The notes under the pieces are model-generated. The model was not told the origin of the DNA and did no database searches. It saw only the letters and a program-made list of their open reading frames with translations. Made by a program: the position numbers and the translations under genes. Positions 1-7,844 of a DNA stretch of 64,000 bases are shown one piece after another. The stretch's first letter is position 1. The number at the start of each line of letters is the position of its first letter. Source of the stretch: Achromobacter spanius (lineage in GTDB: Bacteria > Pseudomonadota > Gammaproteobacteria > Burkholderiales > Burkholderiaceae_B); NCBI RefSeq assembly GCF_003994415.1, contig NZ_CP034689.1, forward strand, positions 5,270,001-5,334,000, read 5' to 3'.

Positions 1-365
1 ACTTTTTTCGCCCTCGCTACACGCCTCCGGTCACCGAGCTGGCCAAGCGCCATCTGGTCGCGCCCGAGCTGCAGATTACCGATGAGACAAGCATCGCGGG
101 CTACTTGAATTTTCTGGCGATATACGCGGATCGCGGGTGGGAAGATTTGCAGACTTCCTATGCGCCAGAAATCGCCTTGGCGAAGGACCCGCAAGCGTTG
201 GTGTCGCGCATCGTGCTGCTGTTGGCGGGAGACGCCTTCAGCGCGCGCACCGCCGAGTCCATCGCGGAAGCCGTCGCCACCCTACCCGCCAATCGGCCAC
301 GCGACCGCGTGCGGGCGGCCATTCTGCTGGTGGCCGCCAGCCCTGAATACCTGGTGCAGAAATGA
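1..365 (+). CDS. DUF1800 family protein, C-terminal end (5' truncated by window)
   Basis: The reading frame is open from the left edge (first full codon at base 3) and ends with TGA at 363-365, so only about 120 C-terminal residues are visible. The ending, with a DRVRAAILLVAASPEYLVQK-type tail, is typical of DUF1800 proteins, whose last helix commonly reads RVR-x-LLV-ASPEYL-VQ. The stop overlaps the start of the following DUF1501 gene by four bases (ATGA), so the two are translationally coupled. DUF1800 and DUF1501 genes are very often paired; the function of the pair is not established. Family call from the C-terminus and the partner gene. Confidence 0.8.
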   Translation, partial: FFRPRYTPPVTELAKRHLVAPELQITDETSIAGYLNFLAIYADRGWEDLQTSYAPEIALAKDPQALVSRIVLLLAGDAFSARTAESIAEAVATLPANRPRDRVRAAILLVAASPEYLVQK

Positions 366-1744
366 AGCGATCCCACGACGCAGACCGCCGCGCCTTTCTG
401 TTGCGCGCCTGCGCGTTGGGCGCCACGGGCGCCGCCGCGCCGCTGGCTTTGAACCTGGCGGCCTTGGGCGCGGCGGCCGCGCAGTCCGCGCCAGCATCCT
501 ACAAGGCGCTGGTCTGCGTGTTCCTGTATGGCGGCAACGATCCCTACAACACCGTCGTGCCCTACGACACCGCCGCCTATCGCGCCTATGCCGCCGCGCG
601 TGGCGATATCGGGTTGAAGCGAGATTCGCTGCACGCCACCGTCTTGCGCGGCAAAGCGCCCGCTGCTGACGGGGCGCAGTTCGCCCTGGCCCCCGCGCTG
701 GCGCCGCTTGCGCCGCTGTATGAAAGCGGACAGCTGGCCGTGCTGCTCAACGTTGGGCCATTGGTCACGCCCACGTCCAAGGCGGAATACATCAGCGCGC
801 GCGTGCCGCTGCCGCCAAAACTGTTTTCCCACAACGACCAGCAAGCCTACTGGCAGGCGCTGGCCCCCGAAGGTGCGTCGTCAGGCTGGGCGGGCCGGCT
901 GACGGATCTGTTTGCCGGCGCCAACGCGCAGCGCACCTTCACGGGTATTACAGCGGGCGGCAGCACGGTGCTGCTGGCCGGGCGCAAGGTGGCGGGGTAT
1001 CGGGTGGGCATCAATGGGTCCACGTCGATTGATCTGTTGGGCCGGGATATGTATGGCTCCAGCGCCTGCACCGCGCTGCTTCGGCAGTTGATCACGCAAC
1101 CGCGTGAACACCTGATGGAACGCGAAATGGCGCGCATCGCCGCGCAGTCCATCAGCGCCGATACGAAATTGCGCGCGGCCCTGGCGGATGTCGCGGTGCC
1201 GGGAGATTTTTCGTCGCCCCTGGCGCAGCAGTTGAAGATCGTGGCGCGCATCATCGGCGCCCGCCAGGCTTTGGGCGCGAGGCGGCAGGTGTTTTTTGTG
1301 TCGCAGAATGGGTATGACAATCACACCGGATTGAATGACACGCACCCGGCGCTGCTGCGCGAGCTGGGGCAGGCGATGGCTGCGTTCCAGCAAGCGCTGT
1401 CGTCGATGGGCGTGGCGGATCAGGTCACCACCTTCACGGCGTCGGAGTTCGGACGCACGCTGGGTTCCAACGGCAACGGCTCGGACCACGGCTGGGGTTC
1501 ACATCATTTCGTGATGGGCGGCGCGGTCAAGGGCGGCCGCTATTACGGCGCGCATCCAGAGATTGCGCTGGACGGCCCTGGGTTTGTGGATAACGGGCGC
1601 TTGTTGCCGACGTTGGCGGTGGACCAATTGGGGGCGGCGTTGGGAGGGTGGTTTGGCGCGGGGAGAGAGGAATTGGGGATGGTGTTTCCGAATTTGAGGA
1701 ATTTTGATGTGGGTGGGGTGGGGGTGATGGGGGGGGATGTTTGA
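362..1744 (+). CDS. DUF1501 family exported protein
   Basis: 460 residues. The N-terminus has a twin-arginine-like signal (DRRAFLLRA followed by an alanine/leucine-rich hydrophobic stretch to about residue 40), consistent with export by Tat. The C-terminal half contains the DUF1501 hallmark SEFGRT followed by a DHGWGSHHFVMGG-type segment, which relates the family to the sulfatase/alkaline-phosphatase fold. The start overlaps the DUF1800 stop by four bases. The last residues (about FDVGGVGVMGGDV) are encoded by an extremely G-rich stretch and look like a degenerate, unconstrained tail. The TGA stop shares its last two bases with the start of a REP repeat. Substrate unknown. Confidence 0.85.
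   Translation: MKRSHDADRRAFLLRACALGATGAAAPLALNLAALGAAAAQSAPASYKALVCVFLYGGNDPYNTVVPYDTAAYRAYAAARGDIGLKRDSLHATVLRGKAPAADGAQFALAPALAPLAPLYESGQLAVLLNVGPLVTPTSKAEYISARVPLPPKLFSHNDQQAYWQALAPEGASSGWAGRLTDLFAGANAQRTFTGITAGGSTVLLAGRKVAGYRVGINGSTSIDLLGRDMYGSSACTALLRQLITQPREHLMEREMARIAAQSISADTKLRAALADVAVPGDFSSPLAQQLKIVARIIGARQALGARRQVFFVSQNGYDNHTGLNDTHPALLRELGQAMAAFQQALSSMGVADQVTTFTASEFGRTLGSNGNGSDHGWGSHHFVMGGAVKGGRYYGAHPEIALDGPGFVDNGRLLPTLAVDQLGAALGGWFGAGREELGMVFPNLRNFDVGGVGVMGGDV
1711..1736 (+). other. G-quadruplex-type G-run cluster at the end of the DUF1501 gene
   Basis: Four G runs of 3, 4, 5 and 8 bases separated by loops of 1, 1 and 4 bases (T, T, TGAT) on the coding strand meet the simple G3+N1-7 quadruplex pattern. 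They sit inside the last codons of the gene, six bases before the stop and just ahead of a REP hairpin. Folding has not been shown; the eight-G run could also be prone to slippage. Confidence 0.5.
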
Positions 1745-1787
1745 TGGGTTGCGCGCGAATTACGCTTGGGTTCTTTTCCTGGGCGTC
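1743..1787 (+). repeat. REP doublet copy A, left part (split by IS256-family insertion)
   Basis: Starts GATGGGTTGCGCGCG and continues to the 8-bp target site TGGGCGTC at 1780-1787. When joined to 3185-3292 it rebuilds a complete inverted REP pair nearly identical to copy B. The first two repeat bases are also the last two bases of the upstream TGA stop codon. Confidence 0.85.
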
Positions 1788-3176
1788 GGGACTGTCAGAA
1801 ATTTTGTGTTCTAGGCGTTGTTCTGACGTTGCATCATTTACTCGCTGGCCCACTGGGCGTTGGTACGGATGCGGGTAAATCGCTCCTCGTAGAGGATGGC
1901 GAACTGGTGCATCGCGTCGGTCCAATGGTGTGTGGCCGTGCCCCATTTGACGGTAATGTTTCGCAGCGCCAACCAGAGCAGCTTAATCGCCGCGTCGTCG
2001 GTAGGGAAGTGGCCGCGCGTTTTGATGATCTTGCGTAGCTGCGCATTCACGCTCTCTATCGCGTTCGTCGTGTAGATCACACGTCGGATCGCGGGTGGAA
2101 ACACGAAGAAGGGGATGACCTGTTCCCAGGCGTCTTTCCAGGCTTTGACGATCATTGGGTACTTCAAGCCCCAAGCGCCTTTGGCAAACTCATCAAGGGC
2201 CTGTTGCGCGGCCTGGGCGTTAACGGCAGCGTAGATCGGGCGCAGCGCCGTGGCGATCGCGCGGCGATCCTTCCAGCCGGCGTAGGCCAGGCTATTGCGG
2301 ATCAGATGCACGATGCACGTTTGTAGCGTGGTGGCTGGGAACACGACCTCTAGCGCCTGGGGCATCCCTTTCAGACCATCGGTCACTGCGATCAGGATGT
2401 CCTGCACCCCTCGGGTCTTGAGGTCGTTGAACACCCGCATCCAGAACTTCGCGCCCTCGGTGGTCTCGACCCACAGGCCCAGAATCTCACGCGTGCCATC
2501 GGGCAGCACACCCAAGGCCAGATAAACCGCCTTGTTCTGCACCAAGCCTTCGTCGCGGATCTTGACCCGCAACGCGTCGAAGAACACCACGGGGAACATG
2601 GGTTCCAGAGGGCGGTTCTGCCACGCCTGCACTTCATCCATGACCTCATCGGTCACCGAGCTGATGAACTCCGGCGACACGTCAGTGCCATATTGCTCGT
2701 CCAGGAACGCTCGGATCTCGCGCACGCTCATGCCACGGGCGTACATCGCGATGATCTTGTCATCAAAACCGGTAAACCGACGTGCGTGCTTGGGAATCAG
2801 GATTGGGGCAAAACTGCCATCCCGATCCCGCGGGATATCCAGCTTGAGCGGGCCGTCGTCGGTCAGCACGGTCTTGCTGCTCTTGCCGTTGCGCTGGTTG
2901 GTGGTGTCTTCCGGGCGCTCGCCGCCTGCGGGATAGCCCAGGTGTCGGCCCAGTTCAGCGCCCAGAGCACGCTCGATCAGCGCCTTCTTCAGCAACATGA
3001 ACGTGTCCTGGACCGCCTCGGCTGTCATCGGCCCCGTTACAAGTTCATCGAGCAACTGCTCGGCACTGGCCGGTAGCGCAGACGTGCTGGACTGCCTCGT
3101 GGACTTCGGGTTGCGTGCCATGGTCGGTCTCCTTGAAAACCATCATAGGCCTGCACACAAAAATCCTGACAGTCCC
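1788..3176 (-). mobile_element. Complete IS256-family insertion sequence (1389 bp)
   Basis: The ends are imperfect inverted repeats of about 28 bp beginning GGGACTGTCAG (left 1788-1815; right complement of about 3149-3176) that share the TTTTTGTGT-like core. The element is flanked by a perfect 8-bp direct repeat, TGGGCGTC, at 1780-1787 and 3177-3184, matching the 8-9 bp duplications made by IS256-family transposases. The single transposase gene is intact. The exact repair of the interrupted REP sequence across the element confirms the boundaries and points to a fairly recent insertion. Confidence 0.95.
1838..3121 (-). CDS. IS256-family (Mutator-type) transposase
   Basis: 427 residues, full length for the family. 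The Mutator-type DDE catalytic core is visible: Asp182 in FFDALRVKIRD, Asp248 in VTDGLKGMPQ, and Glu356 in YTTNAIESVNAQLRK, with the C-x2-H motif (TCIVH, about 269-272) that IS256 transposases carry between the second Asp and the Glu. It catalyses cut-and-paste or copy-out transposition of the surrounding element. It lies between intact terminal inverted repeats, so it is probably functional. The start is an ATG preceded by AAGGAGACC. Confidence 0.97.
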   Translation of the reverse strand: MARNPKSTRQSSTSALPASAEQLLDELVTGPMTAEAVQDTFMLLKKALIERALGAELGRHLGYPAGGERPEDTTNQRNGKSSKTVLTDDGPLKLDIPRDRDGSFAPILIPKHARRFTGFDDKIIAMYARGMSVREIRAFLDEQYGTDVSPEFISSVTDEVMDEVQAWQNRPLEPMFPVVFFDALRVKIRDEGLVQNKAVYLALGVLPDGTREILGLWVETTEGAKFWMRVFNDLKTRGVQDILIAVTDGLKGMPQALEVVFPATTLQTCIVHLIRNSLAYAGWKDRRAIATALRPIYAAVNAQAAQQALDEFAKGAWGLKYPMIVKAWKDAWEQVIPFFVFPPAIRRVIYTTNAIESVNAQLRKIIKTRGHFPTDDAAIKLLWLALRNITVKWGTATHHWTDAMHQFAILYEERFTRIRTNAQWASE

Positions 3177-3184
3177 TGGGCGTC

Positions 3185-3292
3185 TCGCGCTTCACCCATC
3201 CTACGATCACCGTGTTGTGCAGCCACCGTAGGATGGGTGAAGCGCGAGGATGGCAGTGGCAAGAAAAAGGCGCGGATCGCGCGTAACCCATC
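3185..3292 (+). repeat. REP doublet copy A, right part
   Basis: Continues copy A after the IS256 insertion. It holds the end of the first REP (CTTCACCCATCCTACG), a 21-bp spacer, and the second, inverted REP running from CGTAGGATGGGTGAAGCGCG to CGCGTAACCCATC. Each REP is itself hairpin-forming (GATGGGT...ACCCATC with inner GCGCG/CGCGC), and the two together form a REPIN-like palindrome. The similarity to copy B continues about 20 bp past the REP. Bases 3293-3360 hold no gene that I can support. Confidence 0.85.
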
Positions 3293-3360
3293 TGCCGCCA
3301 TGGAACACCGCGTGGCTCGTTAGCGTTGTGGCGCGCTTTGCGTTGCGGGCGGCGCTGCTT

Positions 3361-3378
3361 GATGGGTTGCGCGCGAAT
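3361..3378 (+). repeat. REP doublet copy B, left part (split by IS481-family insertion)
   Basis: Begins with the same GATGGGTTGCGCGCGAAT sequence as copy A and is cut at the 7-bp target duplication CGCGAAT (3372-3378). It resumes at 4671 after the IS481-family element. Confidence 0.85.
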
Positions 3379-4663
3379 TGTATGGACCGGGGACATGGGT
3401 AACGGGTGTTCGGGGACATAGGTAACACTTCTAGCATCACGGTATGGTCGTTTTTAGGAGCGAGCGATGCCGTGGAAGGAGTCAAGCCTTATGTCCTGCC
3501 GAATGGAGTTCGTTCAGCTTGCCCTGCAACCGGGCAGCAATGTGCGGGAGCTTTGCCGGCGTTTCGATATCAGCGCCAAGACCGCCTACAAGTGGTTGGG
3601 CCGCTACGAGCGGAACGGCCAGGCTGGGTTGCAAGATCTGTCTCGCAGGCCTGGCAATAGTCCTGGGCGCACGTGTGAGCAAATCGAAGCGCAGGTGATC
3701 GACCTGCACAAGCGTTACCCGTACTGGGGGCCTCGCAAGTTGCGGGCGCTGCTTGGGCCGACTACGGCGCCCGCGCCCAGTACCATCTCGGCAATTTTGC
3801 GACGACATGGCTATCGGGTCCAAGGCGAGGACTCGAACGTCGGGCTGGCGAACCAGCGCTTTGAGCATGAAGCGCCAAACCTGTTGTGGCAGATGGACTT
3901 CAAGGGGCACTTTGCCCTGACCGACGCGCGTCAGGGACGGTGCCATCCGCTGACGCTATTGGACGATCACTCACGCTACGCCCTGTGCATCCAGGCTTGT
4001 GGCGATGAGCGCAGCAAAACCGTGCAGCAGCACCTGAAGGCCGTATTTCGCCGTTACGGATTGCCCGAACGGATCACCGCGGATAACGGCCCATCCTGGG
4101 CATCGGTGCGCGGCCTGGGGCTGACAGGCCTGGAGGTTTGGCTCATGCGGCTGGGTGTGCGTATCAGCCACAGTCGTCCTCGCCACCCGCAAACCCAGGG
4201 CAAGCTAGAACGCCTGCATCGAACGCTCAAGCGCGAGTTGATCCAGGCCCGGGGGTTTAGCAGTCTGCTGGACTGCCAGCAAGCCATGGATCAGTGGCGT
4301 GAACAGTACAACCACGTCCGGCCCCACCAGGCGTTGGGGCAGATGCCGCCCCTGTCGAGATATAGACCTAGCCCTCGTCGCTATCCTGCCTCGTTGCCTC
4401 CGATCGAATACGAGCCGGGCGATCGAGTGCTCAAGGTCAGGACCAAGGGGCAGATCATTGTGAACGGACGCGTCGTCTTCGTCGGAGAGGGAATGGCGGG
4501 TCTGCCGGTCGCGGTCAGACCCTCCTCGCAAGACGGCGTGCTCGATGTCGTCTTCCTGTACAAAATTGTCCAACAGATCGACCTCAGAGCACGCCAATAG
4601 GATAAAAACCTATGTGTTACCCATGTCCCCGAACATGTGTCACCCATGTCCCCGGTCCATACA
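3379..4663 (+). mobile_element. Complete IS481-family insertion sequence (1285 bp)
   Basis: The termini are inverted repeats beginning TGTATGGACCGGGGACATGG at 3379 and its complement ending at 4663; TGT ends are usual for IS481. Each end carries two direct copies of a GGGGACATRGGTRAC motif 23 bp apart (3389-3403 and 3412-3426 on the left), probably transposase-binding sites. A 7-bp direct repeat, CGCGAAT, flanks the element (3372-3378 and 4664-4670). The transposase gene inside is intact. The element sits in a REP doublet, independently of the IS256 element in the neighbouring doublet. Confidence 0.93.
3467..4600 (+). CDS. IS481-family transposase
   Basis: 377 residues. An N-terminal helix-turn-helix (about 12-60, with ELCRRFDISAKTAYKW) is followed by a linker and an rve-type integrase core with Asp144 (WQMDFKGHF), Asp206 (ITADNGPSW) and Glu248 (GKLERLHRTLKRE), the DDE triad of IS481/IS3-like enzymes. 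A C-terminal beta-rich tail follows. Length and motif spacing match the family. It is encoded in a single frame, as expected for IS481 and unlike IS3, which needs a frameshift. Likely functional. Confidence 0.96.
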   Translation: MPWKESSLMSCRMEFVQLALQPGSNVRELCRRFDISAKTAYKWLGRYERNGQAGLQDLSRRPGNSPGRTCEQIEAQVIDLHKRYPYWGPRKLRALLGPTTAPAPSTISAILRRHGYRVQGEDSNVGLANQRFEHEAPNLLWQMDFKGHFALTDARQGRCHPLTLLDDHSRYALCIQACGDERSKTVQQHLKAVFRRYGLPERITADNGPSWASVRGLGLTGLEVWLMRLGVRISHSRPRHPQTQGKLERLHRTLKRELIQARGFSSLLDCQQAMDQWREQYNHVRPHQALGQMPPLSRYRPSPRRYPASLPPIEYEPGDRVLKVRTKGQIIVNGRVVFVGEGMAGLPVAVRPSSQDGVLDVVFLYKIVQQIDLRARQ

Positions 4664-4670
4664 CGCGAAT

Positions 4671-4805
4671 TACGCTTGGATTCTTTTCCTGGGCATCTCG
4701 CGCTTCACCCATCCTACGATCACCGTGTTGTGCAGCCACCGTAGGATGGGTGAAACGCGAGGATGGCCGTGGCAAGAAAAAGGCGCGGATCGCGCGCAAC
4801 CCATC
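4671..4805 (+). repeat. REP doublet copy B, right part
   Basis: Resumes copy B after the IS481-family element: remainder of REP 1, the same 21-bp spacer as copy A, then inverted REP 2 ending CGCGCAACCCATC. It differs from copy A at only a few positions (for example TGAAACGCG for TGAAGCGCG). The following 20 bases also match copy A. It lies about 125 bp upstream of the RAYT gene; 4806-4931 holds the RAYT leader and no other gene. Confidence 0.85.
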
Positions 4806-4931
4806 TGCCGCCATGGAACACCGCGCGCCATACGAACGCATGGCATCCGTTATGCGTGCCGAATTCATCTCCCTATCGCGGCGCACGTTACGCCGATTTC
4901 CTATGCTTCCCTTTTCACTCCGGAGGCGGAA

Positions 4932-5462
4932 ATGACTGCGTATCGGCGTTTGTATATCCCTGGTGGCACTTACTTCTTCACCGTTGCGGTGCTGGCGCGG
5001 GAACATCACGATCTGATCCCTCACGCAGCGTGGCTAAAGGCCTGCATACGGGCGGAACAACAGATCGCGCCGTTCGCGGTGCTGGCGGCGGTATTGTTGC
5101 CAGACCATCTGCACATGATCTGGCGGCTGCCCGCAAGCGACACCGACTACTCTGGCCGCTGGCGCAGGATAAAGGCGCGGTTTTCCCGGGCGCTGCGCCC
5201 TTACACCGTCCGCCGCAGCATCTACCGGAAAGGCGAACGCGGCATCTGGCAGCGGCGCTTTTGGGAACATGCCATACGCGATGAACGCGAACTGTCCGCC
5301 TGCATCCAGTACATCCACATGAATCCCATCAAGCACGGTTATGTTGCCGCGCCCGACGCCTGGGAGCACACGACGTTTCACGCTTGGCAAAAACGGCAAG
5401 ACGACTGGTACAGCGCTTGTCGGCACACCCATAGCTTGCAACCTACACGGGCCGCGCCCTAG
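4932..5462 (+). CDS. REP-associated tyrosine transposase (RAYT, Y1_Tnp/TnpA_REP)
   Basis: 176 residues. The start is chosen at ATG 4932 because a strong ribosome-binding site (GGAGGCGGA) precedes it; the longer frame upstream runs through IS and REP sequence. The HUH single-strand transposase signature is present as His59-Leu-His61 in LLPDHLHMIW, with an IWQRRFWEHAIRDERE helix and the conserved YIHMNPIKHGYV segment, whose Tyr127 is the probable catalytic tyrosine. RAYTs are domesticated IS200/IS605-like enzymes that act on REP hairpins. REP doublets A and B lie immediately upstream and more copies occur at 11.2 and 53.4-54.1 kb, which supports this gene as their mobilising or maintaining partner. 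The last 15 or so codons fall in a 92-bp duplicated segment. Confidence 0.93.
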   Translation: MTAYRRLYIPGGTYFFTVAVLAREHHDLIPHAAWLKACIRAEQQIAPFAVLAAVLLPDHLHMIWRLPASDTDYSGRWRRIKARFSRALRPYTVRRSIYRKGERGIWQRRFWEHAIRDERELSACIQYIHMNPIKHGYVAAPDAWEHTTFHAWQKRQDDWYSACRHTHSLQPTRAAP

Positions 5463-5592
5463 CGCGCCATCCCTCAAGGCTTGCGACAGGCGCATGCCTG
5501 ATCCTGCCGCGTCGACACACCCATCACTCGCGACCAGCACGGGCCGCCCCCCAACGCGCGATCCCCCTAGGCTTGCGACAGGCGCATGTCAC
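5415..5592 (+). repeat. Imperfect 92-bp tandem duplication spanning the RAYT 3' end
   Basis: Two degenerate direct copies are offset by 92 bp: about 5415-5500 and 5507-5592. Matching landmarks are GTCGGCACACCCAT (5419) with GTCGACACACCCAT (5511), CACGGGCCGC, and the identical GGCTTGCGACAGGCGCATG at 5478 and 5570. The first copy covers the RAYT C-terminus and stop; the second ends just before the stop of the convergent Bug gene. No gene lies in this interval. Confidence 0.7.
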
Positions 5593-5595
5593 CCC

Positions 5596-6564
5596 CTACC
5601 GCGCCGCCAACTTTCGCTTGTCCGCCAATTGCTTCCACCGCACCGCTTCGCTTTGCACGAAGGCTCCCAATTCAGCGGACGTACCGTGGCGAACTTCCGC
5701 GCCTTGTTCGGCAATCTTCGTTGCGACAACCGGGTCCGACAAAGCTTGATTCAGCGCCTTGTTCAGCTTGACCACAACCGCCGGCTCGACCTTGGCTGGG
5801 GCGAAGATGGCGTACCACTGCGGCACGTCCACGCCCGCCACGCCCAATTCCGCCAAGGTCGGCAACTCCGGCAGCGCCGCGATACGGTTTGACCCTGCTA
5901 CCGCCAGCGCCTGGATCGTGCCTGACTTCAGGTGGGGGTACACGCTGAACAAGCTGGGAAACATCACCTGCGTTACGCCGGCCAAGGTGTCGTTCAGCGC
6001 CGGAGCGGAACCTTTGTAGGGCACGTCCAACATGGCGAGACCGGTGGCCTGGTTGAAAAGCTCGCCCGCGATTGCCGGCGCAGTGCCGGGCCCGGCAGAA
6101 GCGAAGTTCAGGCCATCGGGGTGCTCATGCCCATACTTCACCAGGCCAGCCACGTCCTTCACCGGTATGCGCTTGGACACGACCATGATGGTGGGCGAAT
6201 CGGCCACCATGCCGATGGGCGTGAAGTCCTTCACGGGGTCGTAGTTCAGCTTCTGCATGGCGGGGTTGATGCCATGCGTGCCGATGTAGCCCAGCATCAG
6301 CGTGTAGCCGTCGGCCGGCTGGCGGGCGACATAGTCGGACGCAATCGCGCCCTGCGCGCCGGGCTTGTTCACCACGATGACGGTCTGGCCGAGTAGTTCG
6401 CCAACCTTCTGGCCCACCACGCGCGCCAGCACGTCGTTGCCGCCACCAGCCGCAGTGGGCACGACCAGGGTGATCGGGCGTTCGGGATATTCCGCCTGCG
6501 CCACGGCGCTTGCAGCCAGCAGCATGGCGGCGGCGCAAAACGTTTTGATGAGGTGATGCTTCAT
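5596..6564 (-). CDS. Tripartite tricarboxylate transporter substrate-binding protein (Bug/TctC family)
   Basis: 322 residues with a Sec signal peptide (about 1-24, ending AQAEYPER) and the Bug signature: PITLVVPTAAGGGNDVLAR, GQTVIVVNKPGAQGAIASDYVA, and the GPGTAPAIAGELF and DVPYKGSAPALNDTLAG segments that line the ligand pocket. It is a periplasmic binding protein for a small carboxylated ligand, and no membrane TctA/TctB genes are adjacent. It lies 103 bp downstream of galD on the same strand, so the ligand may be an aromatic-pathway or other dicarboxylic acid. A GGAG ribosome-binding site lies about 10 bases before the ATG. Confidence 0.93.
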   Translation of the reverse strand: MKHHLIKTFCAAAMLLAASAVAQAEYPERPITLVVPTAAGGGNDVLARVVGQKVGELLGQTVIVVNKPGAQGAIASDYVARQPADGYTLMLGYIGTHGINPAMQKLNYDPVKDFTPIGMVADSPTIMVVSKRIPVKDVAGLVKYGHEHPDGLNFASAGPGTAPAIAGELFNQATGLAMLDVPYKGSAPALNDTLAGVTQVMFPSLFSVYPHLKSGTIQALAVAGSNRIAALPELPTLAELGVAGVDVPQWYAIFAPAKVEPAVVVKLNKALNQALSDPVVATKIAEQGAEVRHGTSAELGAFVQSEAVRWKQLADKRKLAAR

Positions 6565-6667
6565 TGCTTGTCTCCAGATATAGCGATTGCCTTGTTGTGG
6601 CAGCCTCTTTGCGGGCCGCTTCGGCGGAATAAAATTTCGGATCGATCAGTGATTTAAAACTGGCGTG

Positions 6668-7792
6668 TTACGCAACCGCCCGCATCGGTTCATCGCCCGC
6701 CAACACATAATGGCCAGGCACATACAGCAGCCCCTTCATGATCTTGCGTGCCGTCCGTACCAAGCCCGCGGCGCGCACCTCGCCACTGACCGTGTCCAGA
6801 TCGACATCGATGTCCATGCCTCCGGACGGATGTTCAATGCGCACGGTGCGATAGCCCCCCACCACGGGCGGCCCGCCGCAAGCATGCGCCACGGTGCCCG
6901 GCATCAGAAACGCGCTGGCCACGCCCACTGCACCCGTAGCCGCGTGGGCACGATGGCAGGCATGGGGAGTGAAATAGCGTGAACGCAGCGCCAAGGCGCC
7001 CGCGCGTTCGCATGGCGCCACCAGCACCGGTTTGGGTATGACGCTCTGCGACACGTCACCCAACCCCATGCGACGCCCCGCTTCCAGCCGTATACGTTCC
7101 ATGCGCTCAAGCAAGCCGGAATTGCCATCCAGTTGCGCGGACGTTTCATCGCCGCGCAGGCCGAAGTCCTGGGCGCGCATCAATACCATCGGCATGGCGG
7201 CGTCGATCAGCGTCACCGCTACCCCGTCAACACATTCCCGCCGCTGCCCGGTGGGAAACAGCTTGCCGGTGATGGCGCCCCACGCCTCCAGAAAGTTCAA
7301 CCGCACCGGTGCCGCCGTGCCCGGCACGCCATCGATGCGCGCATCGCCTTCATAGGTCAGGTGGCCGCCCGGCGTCTGCACCACGGCTTCGATCACCGCG
7401 CCGGTGTTGACGTTGTGCACCCGCACCGAGGTGACGCCATTGCACGGAGCCACCAAGCCTTCGTCGATGGCAAACGGTGCGGCACCCGACAGCATGTTGC
7501 CGCAGTTGGGCCGGGTGTCGACCATGGCGCGGTCCACCGACACCTGCGCGAACAGGTAGTCGATATCGCAGTCGGGCCGGGTCGAGCGCGACACGATGGC
7601 GACTTTGCTGGTCAGTGTGTTGCCGCCGCCCAAGCCGTCAACCTGTAGCGCATGGGGCGAACCCATGGCGGTCAGCAGCAGGCGGTCGCGCTGCAGCGGG
7701 TCGGCCGGCAGCCAATCGCCCAGAAAAAAGGGGCCGCGCGACGTGCCGCCGCGCATCAGTACGCAAGGGATTACGGTTTCCATGGAAGCCAT
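6668..7792 (-). CDS. galD: 4-oxalomesaconate tautomerase-like PrpF-family protein
   Basis: 374 residues of the PrpF/diaminopimelate-epimerase-like fold. Conserved motifs are IPCVLMRGGTSRGPFF near the N-terminus, DTRPNCGNMLSGAAPFA around residue 95 (the CGNM cysteine is the catalytic type), and TGAVGVASAFLMPGT in the second lobe. GalD interconverts the keto and enol forms of 4-oxalomesaconate in gallate/protocatechuate 4,5-cleavage pathways; 2-methylaconitate isomerases (PrpF) are close relatives, so substrate is inferred. The gene is divergent from an adjacent LysR regulator and probably co-transcribed with the downstream Bug protein. Codon 4 (Met) is a possible alternative start. Confidence 0.82.
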   Translation of the reverse strand: MASMETVIPCVLMRGGTSRGPFFLGDWLPADPLQRDRLLLTAMGSPHALQVDGLGGGNTLTSKVAIVSRSTRPDCDIDYLFAQVSVDRAMVDTRPNCGNMLSGAAPFAIDEGLVAPCNGVTSVRVHNVNTGAVIEAVVQTPGGHLTYEGDARIDGVPGTAAPVRLNFLEAWGAITGKLFPTGQRRECVDGVAVTLIDAAMPMVLMRAQDFGLRGDETSAQLDGNSGLLERMERIRLEAGRRMGLGDVSQSVIPKPVLVAPCERAGALALRSRYFTPHACHRAHAATGAVGVASAFLMPGTVAHACGGPPVVGGYRTVRIEHPSGGMDIDVDLDTVSGEVRAAGLVRTARKIMKGLLYVPGHYVLAGDEPMRAVA

Positions 7793-7844
7793 TCTGCGAC
7801 TTGGCGGCTATTATTTGAATTGCAACTTACGGATGGATTAATGC

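Noticed and set aside
1743..4805. Composite transposon bounded by two insertion sequences
   Set aside because: The two ISs are of different families, each has its own target duplication, and nothing but REP sequence lies between them.
4545..4931. Upstream extension of the RAYT reading frame
   Set aside because: It runs through the IS481 end and a REP doublet; ATG 4932 has the ribosome-binding site and begins the conserved domain.
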